DNA of 22,495 nt from Clostridia bacterium (GTDB lineage Bacteria; Bacillota; Clostridia; Christensenellales; Borkfalkiaceae). The DNA lies in contig CAAGDF010000082.1 of assembly GCA_900768525.1 (NCBI GenBank), positions 1 through 22,495 of the forward strand, read 5' to 3'. Numbering within the stretch: position 1 is the first letter of the stretch; every line of letters starts with the position of its first letter. A model generated the notes under the pieces. The model was given only the letters and a program-made list of their open reading frames with translations. It made no database searches and was not told the origin of the DNA. The translations under genes and the position numbers were made by a program. Below are positions 7,495 to 13,716 of the stretch, one piece after another.

Positions 7495-7547
7495 GCAAAG
7501 CAATTAGGTTGCAATATATGAACTTAGCCCCAACAAATAAACGAAAT

Positions 7548-8543
7548 TTATTCTTCGGCTTCGTCATCGCGTACGTATTTTTTAAATACGTTATGCGCGG
7601 CAACAAACTCGCGGGCTTTGTAATTCCCGGTTGCAAGCACGGCATTGCAAAGTTTTTCGGTTTCCGATCCCTGCGCGGTAAAGTTGTTTTTTTGCGCAAA
7701 CGCCGAACGACAATCTTTTAATACGTCGAGCACGTCGCGATAACAGCCGACCGATAACCCGAAAGAATCCAATGCGTCGTACAAATCGAGCACCGCATTG
7801 AAATTAATAATCGACTGCTTATTATCGATATAAGATTTGGTAAAAAAGAAACCGGCAACGAAAAACGCAAAAGTAAGCAAGTAGAAAAAGTTAACTTTTA
7901 AAACAAAACCGAGCACTGCGGTTACAATCGCACACGCGTAAAAAACGCCGAACAAAATCGGGTATTTTTTGATTTGCCCGTCAAGTTTCATAAAACCGGG
8001 AATGATCTCCTTAAACTTGTTTTCGAGCTTGGTTTTTATCGCTGCATTTTCTTCGGTTTTGTATGTTTCAATATCTTCGTCCGAGCAAGACGACAAACGA
8101 TAAAAGTCCTTGTATAAGCGCGTTATCGTGGCTTTTTCATCGCTGTCGGCACATTCGATCGCTTTATTCAGATACTCTATATGCGACTTATTTTTGTAGT
8201 CGGTAAGGTTCTTCGTTTCGGCACGGACAAGACCGAAATACACGCGGTAATCGGTATTGGTATACTCGAGCGCACTTTTCAATTCTTCGGTAGCTTTGCC
8301 GAATTCCTTTTTGGAAAGATAGAACTCCACGCGGTCAAGAATACGTTCGACTTCGAGATAATCGCTGCCCTTGGCAACCTTTTTTACTTGTTCTTGTTCG
8401 TCCTTATGCAAAGATTCATACAGTTTCACCGCCTTATCGACGTCGAATTGTTTTTTGCAAGTAGGACAAAAACCCGTACCTTTTTTAAGACCGACGTATA
8501 ATTCGGCCCCGCAATGCGGGCACTTTGCGTTGTTTGAATTCAT
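7548..8543 (-). CDS. Zinc-ribbon membrane protein of unknown function
   Basis: A 331-residue protein. The N-terminus carries a four-cysteine zinc ribbon, CPHCG (8-12) and CPTCK (27-31). A helical, charged region at about 45-170 resembles TPR-like repeats (EFGKATEELKSALEY, IEYLNKAIECA). Two hydrophobic segments at about 197-217 and 219-237 form a membrane hairpin, followed by a helical C-terminal domain ending in an acidic tail. ATG 8543 follows GGAG with a spacing of about 6 bases. It stands alone between the palindromic stretch and the lysine operon. I cannot assign a function; a membrane-anchored zinc-ribbon scaffold is the most that can be said. Confidence 0.75.
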   Translation of the reverse strand: MNSNNAKCPHCGAELYVGLKKGTGFCPTCKKQFDVDKAVKLYESLHKDEQEQVKKVAKGSDYLEVERILDRVEFYLSKKEFGKATEELKSALEYTNTDYRVYFGLVRAETKNLTDYKNKSHIEYLNKAIECADSDEKATITRLYKDFYRLSSCSDEDIETYKTEENAAIKTKLENKFKEIIPGFMKLDGQIKKYPILFGVFYACAIVTAVLGFVLKVNFFYLLTFAFFVAGFFFTKSYIDNKQSIINFNAVLDLYDALDSFGLSVGCYRDVLDVLKDCRSAFAQKNNFTAQGSETEKLCNAVLATGNYKAREFVAAHNVFKKYVRDDEAEE

Positions 8544-8626
8544 TTTTTCTCCGTTAAAGTTGATTACTGAATGCTATGCTATTTTGTTGATAAACAGCAT
8601 AACTATACATGATATTGACTTTAAAA

Positions 8627-8652
8627 ACCAGCCTATAGGTCGATTATTTGGG
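8627..8652 (+). repeat. Dispersed repeat copy D (5' of zinc-ribbon gene)
   Basis: Core CTATAGGTCGATTATT at 8633-8648, flanked by AAAAACCAGC and TGGGCTTTT. AGCC/GGCT arms with A and T tracts outside give a weak terminator-like shape similar to copy B. It lies about 90-105 bases upstream of the zinc-ribbon start. Confidence 0.75.
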
Positions 8653-8700
8653 CTTTTGTTCGGTTTTGCGCCTAATGGCTGAGTGTGTAAGATACCTTTA

Positions 8701-8800
8701 GGTGAGGAGGATATATTGAGCTGTGTTTTATATTTGCCATTTATCCTCTTCAGTCAGCATCCGCGCGGTTGCTGACAGCTTCCCCGAAGGGGAAGCCTCA
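8701..8800. repeat. Cluster of three adjacent hairpins, MITE-like dispersed element
   Basis: Three consecutive perfect inverted repeats: GAGGATA (8707-8713)/TATCCTC (8742-8748); GTCAGCA (8753-8759)/TGCTGAC (8770-8776); GCTTCCCC (8778-8785)/GGGGAAGC (8789-8796). The last two, with the spacing between them, resemble a palindromic repeat widespread in intergenic regions of gut Clostridia; that resemblance is from memory. There is no coding frame here. Confidence 0.65.
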
Positions 8801-8880
8801 TATTGACCTTTTTTAGGGATTAAATACAAGCATGACAAGGCTCGCGAAAAATAGTATCACTACCCCTCAAAATCTTTTGC

Positions 8881-9010
8881 CAATTTAGTGCGCAGGCGCA
8901 CTTACGGCAAAGCTCGCCGAACGACAAGGACATAATAGACCTTTGTGGTCATTATGGTCTTGGAGCGATGGCAGAAACGCCGCCGTAAGCGATGCATGCA
9001 CACTAAATTG
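8881..9010. repeat. 130-bp long-palindrome element with terminal inverted repeats, overlapping cysE 3' end
   Basis: Perfect 10-bp ends CAATTTAGTG (8881-8890) and CACTAAATTG (9001-9010), inner arms CTTACGGC (8901-8908) and GCCGTAAG (8982-8989), and a central imperfect hairpin around 8930-8961 (GACC/GGTC, ATAAT/ATTAT). The whole can fold into one long stem. The right end supplies the stop codon and last two residues of cysE. No target duplication is evident. The 8801-8880 stretch to the left holds nothing I recognise. Confidence 0.65.
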
Positions 9011-9788
9011 TGGGTTCGACTACTACCTTACTACCCGCCGGGACCGACTTTATAATGAAAGTATTCCCGCCGATAACGCAGTCGTCGCCGATAACGGTTT
9101 TGCCGCCGAGAATGGTGGCGTTTGCGTAAACGGTAACGTTATTGCCGAGCGTGGGGTGACGTTTATCGTTGTTGCGCTCTTCTTTTTTGATAGACAGCGC
9201 GCCGAGAGTTACGCCCTGATACACTCTGCAATCGTTGCCGATTTCAGCCGTTTCGCCTATTACCACACCCGTGCCGTGATCGATGAAAAAGTTTTCGCCG
9301 ATTTTTGCGCCTGCATTGATGTCTATACCGGTGAGCGAATGGGCATACTCGGTCATAAGACGAGGTAACAGCGGAGTTTTTGCGTTATAAAAATAGTGAG
9401 CGATACGATAAGTCATAATCGCAAAAAAACCGGGGAACGTTGCGATTACTATAGTTTCGCACTCGGCGGAGGGATCGCAGGAAACGCTTGCGGTCGCATC
9501 TTTTAAACAAAGCGCGCGTATTTCGGGCAATATTTTAAAGAACCCGTCGGCGACTTCTTTCACTCTTTTCCCGCCGTCGATTTTTTGACTTTTGCAAGCG
9601 CAACAATAACATTTTTTTAATTCGCCGTTAAGTTCGCGTTTGATTTTATTTAGTTTTAAACTTGCCGATAATCGACTTATAGCTCCGCCTTTTGAAAAAC
9701 CGCCGCTGTAAAACATATAGTTTTTCAAGTCTTGAATAAGTCTGCCAACCGAATCGGTTGACGGCAGTTTACCGTTGCATGAATTCAT
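9003..9788 (-). CDS. cysE: Serine O-acetyltransferase (cysteine synthesis)
   Basis: The enzyme acetylates L-serine with acetyl-CoA to give O-acetylserine, the first step of cysteine synthesis. The 261-residue chain has an N-terminal helical region and a C-terminal left-handed beta helix of hexapeptide repeats. Key residues are visible in HSLTGIDINAGAKIG (catalytic Asp) and FIDHGTGVVIGE (catalytic His, about residue 171), followed by HPTLGNNVTVYANATILGG. ATG 9788 follows GGAG at 8 bases. recA lies 37 bases upstream on the same strand, so cotranscription is likely. Two oddities: residues 37-41 (ISRLS) come from a dispersed repeat, and the end VEPTI-stop comes from the terminal repeat of the palindromic element, so the C-terminus may have been reshaped. 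A Cys-rich CYCCACK motif lies near residue 64. Confidence 0.9.
   Translation of the reverse strand: MNSCNGKLPSTDSVGRLIQDLKNYMFYSGGFSKGGAISRLSASLKLNKIKRELNGELKKCYCCACKSQKIDGGKRVKEVADGFFKILPEIRALCLKDATASVSCDPSAECETIVIATFPGFFAIMTYRIAHYFYNAKTPLLPRLMTEYAHSLTGIDINAGAKIGENFFIDHGTGVVIGETAEIGNDCRVYQGVTLGALSIKKEERNNDKRHPTLGNNVTVYANATILGGKTVIGDDCVIGGNTFIIKSVPAGSKVVVEPTI
9663..9684 (-). repeat. Dispersed repeat copy E (inside cysE)
   Basis: On the minus strand the core CTATAAGTCGATTATCGG (9682-9665) is perfect. It is the only copy in this orientation. It is read in frame as Ile-Ser-Arg-Leu-Ser at residues 37-41 of the N-terminal region, the same frame as copy A in the RloB-like gene. Confidence 0.85.
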
Positions 9789-9825
9789 TATGTAACTCCG
9801 CTACGTTTATTATATTACCGTTGTT

Positions 9826-10857
9826 TTATTGTTGTTCGCCGCCTGCGGGTTCGACTTCGCCGTCGGACTTACCCGCAAAAGCGATTGCACGAATTTTGTT
9901 TTCGACTTCTACGGCAAACTCGGGGTTATTGTTTACATAATCGCGCGCTTTTTCTTTACCGTTGGCGAACTTTTCGCCGTTGTAAATAAACCAGCTTCCG
10001 CTCTTATCGATAATACCCTTTTCTACGCCGAGATCGAGAATACAACCCGCCTGTGAAATGCCTTTTCCGTAAATAATATCGAATTCCGCGGTCTTGAACG
10101 GCGGAGCAAGTTTGTTTTTAACGACTTTAGCCTTTGTTTTGTTACCGATTACGCCGTCGGTATCCTTGAGCGCGTCGGCTTTTCTTATATCAAGACGAAC
10201 GCTTGCATAGAACTTGAGCGCTTTGCCGCCTGGCGTGGTTTCGGGATTACCGAACATTACGCCGACTTTTTCACGCAGTTGGTTGATAAATACAACGCAA
10301 GTTTTGCTCTTGTTTGTGATTGCGGTGAGTTTTCTGAGTGCCTGCGACATAAGTCTTGCCTGCAAACCGACGTGAGAATCACCCATATCGCCCTCGATTT
10401 CAGCCTTAGGCGTGAGCGCGGCAACCGAGTCGATTACGATAAGGTCGACCGCACCGCTTCTTACAAGGCTATCGGTAATATCGAGTGCTTGTTCGCCGGT
10501 ATCGGGCTGAGAAACGTACAAATTATCGAGATCTACGCCGAGATTTGCGGCATAAGAGGGATCGAGCGCGTGCTCGGCATCGATAAACGCGGCAATGCCG
10601 CCGAGTTTTTGCGTTTGCGCGATTATGTGCAACGCAACGGTAGTTTTACCCGAAGATTCGGGACCGTAAATCTCTATTATTCTTCCACGCGGAACGCCGC
10701 CTGTGCCGAGCGCGATATCAAGCGAAAGACAGCCCGTAGGTATAACTTCGATAGCCATGTCCTTTACATCGTCGCCGAGTTTCATGATTGCGCCTTTGCC
10801 GTATTGCTTTTCGATTTGAGTCAATACTTGTTCCAACGCTTTGCGTTTGTCATCCAT
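9826..10857 (-). CDS. recA: Recombinase RecA
   Basis: RecA polymerises on single-stranded DNA, carries out strand exchange in recombinational repair and triggers LexA self-cleavage. The 343-residue product starts MDDKRKALEQ and has Walker A GPESSGKT (65-72), the Walker B region LIVIDSVAALTP, loop L1 near GDSHVGLQARLMSQALRK, and FINQLREKVGVMFGNPETTPGG (split here by the L2 region). Length is normal. ATG 10857 is preceded by GTGAGGA at about 8 bases; the frame continues 51 codons further upstream through non-conserved sequence, which I do not count as coding. It lies between the short cinA and cysE, as part of the conserved ftsK-rimO-pgsA-cinA-recA order. The upstream gap contains dispersed repeat copy F. 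No clear LexA box was recognised. Confidence 0.97.
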   Translation of the reverse strand: MDDKRKALEQVLTQIEKQYGKGAIMKLGDDVKDMAIEVIPTGCLSLDIALGTGGVPRGRIIEIYGPESSGKTTVALHIIAQTQKLGGIAAFIDAEHALDPSYAANLGVDLDNLYVSQPDTGEQALDITDSLVRSGAVDLIVIDSVAALTPKAEIEGDMGDSHVGLQARLMSQALRKLTAITNKSKTCVVFINQLREKVGVMFGNPETTPGGKALKFYASVRLDIRKADALKDTDGVIGNKTKAKVVKNKLAPPFKTAEFDIIYGKGISQAGCILDLGVEKGIIDKSGSWFIYNGEKFANGKEKARDYVNNNPEFAVEVENKIRAIAFAGKSDGEVEPAGGEQQ

Positions 10858-10902
10858 TTTTATATCCTCACTATATTTTTTCTTGATTTTTAATTTAAAT
10901 AT

Positions 10903-10946
10903 GCGGCTATAGGTCGATTTTCGACCATTCACCCTGTGGCTAGCCG
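10903..10946 (+). repeat. Dispersed repeat copy F within a nested hairpin between cinA and recA
   Basis: Core CTATAGGTCGATTTTC at 10907-10922, with T replacing A near its end, which creates a perfect GGTCGA-TTT-TCGACC hairpin (10912-10926). An outer stem CGGCTA (10905-10910)/TAGCCG (10941-10946) encloses it. No U-tract follows on the minus strand, so it is not a plain terminator. It lies about 50-90 bases before recA, in its leader if cotranscribed with cinA. Confidence 0.7.
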
Positions 10947-10954
10947 AACAGCAT

Positions 10955-11677
10955 TCAAGTAACGTACCAGCCGCCGCGCAGCAGTTTACAAAGCATAAAG
11001 AGCGCCGCATTCTTTCCGCATTCTATAACGGCGTTTCTGTCGCCTTTGAACATATACCTATTTACTTCGACTTTATCTTCTTCGCCCGCGCCTATATAGC
11101 ACAGCCCGCCGGGTTTTTTCGGATCGCCCGTAGGGCTTGCGTAACCCGTTGTCGACAGCGCGATATCGCACTTACCGCCGTACAAAAGCCCGCGCACCAT
11201 TTCGCACGCAACCTCACGCGAGACGACGGTGTTTAATCGCACGGTATCGGGCGAAACGCCGAGATAGTTGATTTTTGCATCGGTATCGTAACACACCAGC
11301 CCCGAATACAACACTTCGCTTGCTCCGGGAATACTCACAACGGAATGAGTGAGCCTGCCGCCCGTAAACGATTCGGCAATGCACAGCTTTCTTTTGCCGA
11401 TCTTCAGTAAATCCACGGCGTGTTTTGCTATATCTACGTTTTCGTCGGCATAGATAAGCGAACCGAACGATTTTATGAACGCTTTCGAGGCAAAATCAAG
11501 TTTTTCTTCGTCGCTGCCCCCTGCGGCAATCGTGAACAGCGTGTCGCCGAAAGTGGTGATATAGTTCGATTTTACCGAGTATTTTTCGGTGAGTTTTTCG
11601 GCGGCAAGCGCAAGATTGCTATCTTCCGCGCCGAACAGTTTGAACTCCACCTTGCCGTCTTTATATTGATTATACAA
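10955..11677 (-). CDS. cinA: CinA-like nicotinamide-nucleotide amidase, lacking the N-terminal MoCF domain
   Basis: The C-terminal domain (about residues 88-240) is the CinA_C/PncC family, which deamidates nicotinamide mononucleotide in NAD recycling. The active-site segment is CIAESFTGGRLT, where the usual Cys after the nucleophile Ser is Phe, followed by IPGASEVLYSGLVCYD and the substrate loop TTGYASPTGDPKKPGG. The first 85 residues resemble the KH-like linker domain of full-length CinA. The large N-terminal MoaB-like (MoCF) domain, present in the about 410-residue canonical protein at this locus, is absent. The start is TTG 11677, supported by AAGGCGG about 5 bases upstream and only 17 bases after the pgsA stop; no ATG fits. 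Expected to be cotranscribed with pgsA and competent for the amidase reaction only. Confidence 0.82.
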   Translation of the reverse strand: MYNQYKDGKVEFKLFGAEDSNLALAAEKLTEKYSVKSNYITTFGDTLFTIAAGGSDEEKLDFASKAFIKSFGSLIYADENVDIAKHAVDLLKIGKRKLCIAESFTGGRLTHSVVSIPGASEVLYSGLVCYDTDAKINYLGVSPDTVRLNTVVSREVACEMVRGLLYGGKCDIALSTTGYASPTGDPKKPGGLCYIGAGEEDKVEVNRYMFKGDRNAVIECGKNAALFMLCKLLRGGWYVT

Positions 11678-11694
11678 GTTGACCGCCTTTCGCC

Positions 11695-12300
11695 TTAATG
11701 CTCGACCTCGGCAAGCACGGCACGATTTTTATAAAGATAATTTACACCCGAAATAACCGTCATTATCGTGGAAAAAATCATAAGTCCGTAGCCTATGAGA
11801 TAGACCACGCCGAACGCATCCACCGCCGCGCCCGACAGTAACTTATAATCGGAAAACGCACGCCCTACAAGCAGGAACAGTATTGCGAAATCCTGCGAGA
11901 AAGTCTTGATTTTACCGAGTTTATCGGCAGCGATGACCGCATTTTTGCTTGCCGCCACCATACGAAAACTCGATACGATAAGTTCCCTTGCGATAACGAG
12001 TATAACGCAGATACCGCCCGACAGCGCAGGCAAAATCGTGCCGTTGAGTTCGGTCAGCATAAGCATAAACGCCGTAAGTACAAGCACTTTATCCGCGATA
12101 GGATCGAGAAATTTTCCGAGGTCGGTTACAAGATTATATTTCCTCGCGATATAACCGTCCAAAAAATCGGTGAACGCCGCAACGGCAAAGATGATTGCCG
12201 CATACAGCAAATTGTGCTGTATATCCGTAAGGTAATAAAACAATACGAACAGCGGTATCAAAACTATTCTTGCGATAGTAATTTTGTTAGGTAAATTCAT
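11695..12300 (-). CDS. pgsA: CDP-diacylglycerol--glycerol-3-phosphate 3-phosphatidyltransferase
   Basis: PgsA makes phosphatidylglycerol phosphate from CDP-diacylglycerol and glycerol 3-phosphate in the membrane, the committed step to phosphatidylglycerol and cardiolipin. The 201-residue product carries the complete CDP-alcohol phosphotransferase motif D-G-x2-A-R-x8-G-x3-D-x3-D at D48, G49, A52, R53, G62, D66 and D70. The rest is hydrophobic and fits about six membrane helices. ATG 12300 follows GAGG at about 8 bases. It sits 24 bases after rimO and 17 before the short cinA, all on the minus strand, consistent with one transcript. Other phosphatidyltransferases share the motif, but length and the pgsA-cinA-recA context support PgsA. 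Confidence 0.94.
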   Translation of the reverse strand: MNLPNKITIARIVLIPLFVLFYYLTDIQHNLLYAAIIFAVAAFTDFLDGYIARKYNLVTDLGKFLDPIADKVLVLTAFMLMLTELNGTILPALSGGICVILVIARELIVSSFRMVAASKNAVIAADKLGKIKTFSQDFAILFLLVGRAFSDYKLLSGAAVDAFGVVYLIGYGLMIFSTIMTVISGVNYLYKNRAVLAEVEH

Positions 12301-12324
12301 AATATTGCCTCTTTTATTGTTGTA

Positions 12325-13653
12325 CTATTTAACTTGCCCGCGCAAGTCGTACGCGCCCGTGTGCGTAATTTTTACGTCGTAATATTCGCCTTGGCGCACA
12401 AGCACGTCGGGCGAGGCGGTAAAATATACTTTTCCGTCGATATCGGGCGATTGAAAATACGCTCTGCCCACAAAGCACTGTTTATCGTAATCGATTCCGT
12501 CGCAAAGCACGCGGACGGTTTTGCCTTTGAACGAGGCAAGATTACTTTTCGATATCTCTTTTTGCACGGAGTACAGATATTTCACGCGCGCTTTTTTGAC
12601 CTTTTGCGGTATTTGCCCGTCCATTGAATACGCCGGCGTTTCGGGTTCGCGAGAGTAAGCGAAAAAGCCTGCGTTGAAAAACTTGGCTTTCTTTAAAAAG
12701 TCGGCAAGTATTTCCACGTCCTGCTCGGTTTCACCGGGGAAACCCGCAATGAAAGTCGTGCGGAGCGCGATACCGGGCACGCGCGATTTGAGTTTTTCCA
12801 CAAGTTCGAGATATTTCTCGCCGTCGCCGCGCCTGTTCATAGCTTTAAGCACGGACGAGGACGCATGCTGCAAAGGAATATCGAGATATTTTACGAGTTT
12901 TTCGTTATTTGCAAGTTCGCCGATGAGTTCGTCGTCAATCATATCGGGGTAGCAATAAAGCAGCCTTACCGAGCCGATATTTTCAAGCGCGGTGAGCCGA
13001 CGAATAAGTTCGACGAGCGATCTTTTCTTGTATAAATCGATTCCGTAACGCGTTACGTCCTGCGCGACGAGAATAAGTTCCGCGATATCGCCGAGATTTT
13101 CCGCTTCGGCAACGAGTTCGTCCATAGGCTCGGATTTATATTTTCCGCGAATGGACGGTATTAAGCAATACGCGCATTTGTTATTGCAACCGTCGGCGAT
13201 TTTTAAGTAAGCGTAATGCGCGGGCGTGGTAAGAAAACGCTTTGCCGCGGCTTTCATAATGCCCTTGCCGACGTTGTTTACGCGCTTGCCCTTGTAACAC
13301 TCGTTTACCGTTTCGTTGAACAAATCGTAATCGAAAGTACCGATAAATCCGTCCACCTCGGTAAGAGCGTCGAACAGCTCGCCTATAAAACGCTGCGGCA
13401 TGCAGCCGGACATAATAAGTTTTTCGAGTTTACCCTCCGTGCGGTAGGCGTTACATTCCATAACCGTGTCGATCGCCTCTTTGCGGGAGCTTTCGAGGAA
13501 TGCGCACGAGTTAACCACAATTATCTGCGCTTCAGCTATGTCGGACGTGATTATATAATCGTCCTTGATAAGCGCAAGCAGTTTTTCGCTGTCCACGCGG
13601 TTTTTGTCGCACCCGAGCGAAATTATTCCCAAATATTTCTTTTCTTTTGCCAT
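12325..13653 (-). CDS. rimO: Ribosomal protein S12 methylthiotransferase RimO
   Basis: RimO is a radical-SAM enzyme that adds a methylthio group to the conserved Asp of ribosomal protein S12, using two iron-sulfur clusters. The 442-residue product begins with the UPF0004 domain (ISLGCDKNRVDSEKL, Cys 15, with further conserved Cys in NSCAFLES and SGCMPQR). The radical-SAM cluster motif CNNKCAYC is at about 153-160, and a TRAM-like RNA-binding domain closes the chain. The signature SLGCDKNRVDSE distinguishes RimO from the tRNA enzyme MiaB. The start has no strong ribosome binding site. It is 63 bases downstream of ftsK and 24 bases upstream of pgsA, so it belongs to the same codirectional block. 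Confidence 0.94.
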   Translation of the reverse strand: MAKEKKYLGIISLGCDKNRVDSEKLLALIKDDYIITSDIAEAQIIVVNSCAFLESSRKEAIDTVMECNAYRTEGKLEKLIMSGCMPQRFIGELFDALTEVDGFIGTFDYDLFNETVNECYKGKRVNNVGKGIMKAAAKRFLTTPAHYAYLKIADGCNNKCAYCLIPSIRGKYKSEPMDELVAEAENLGDIAELILVAQDVTRYGIDLYKKRSLVELIRRLTALENIGSVRLLYCYPDMIDDELIGELANNEKLVKYLDIPLQHASSSVLKAMNRRGDGEKYLELVEKLKSRVPGIALRTTFIAGFPGETEQDVEILADFLKKAKFFNAGFFAYSREPETPAYSMDGQIPQKVKKARVKYLYSVQKEISKSNLASFKGKTVRVLCDGIDYDKQCFVGRAYFQSPDIDGKVYFTASPDVLVRQGEYYDVKITHTGAYDLRGQVK

Positions 13654-13716
13654 AATAAAAGTATTTTTGTCTTTCGGACTTTTTGTTGCTTAGTTAAAAA
13701 CTACGGCTCTATAAGA

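Noticed and set aside
7801..7830. Additional repeat copy in the zinc-ribbon gene
   Set aside because: Only GTCGATTAT is shared and the left arm is spaced differently; too weak to separate from chance.
10858..11010. N-terminal extension of recA by 51 codons
   Set aside because: The extension is Cys-rich, unlike any RecA, and crosses the cinA end and repeat copy F; a good ribosome binding site precedes ATG 10857.
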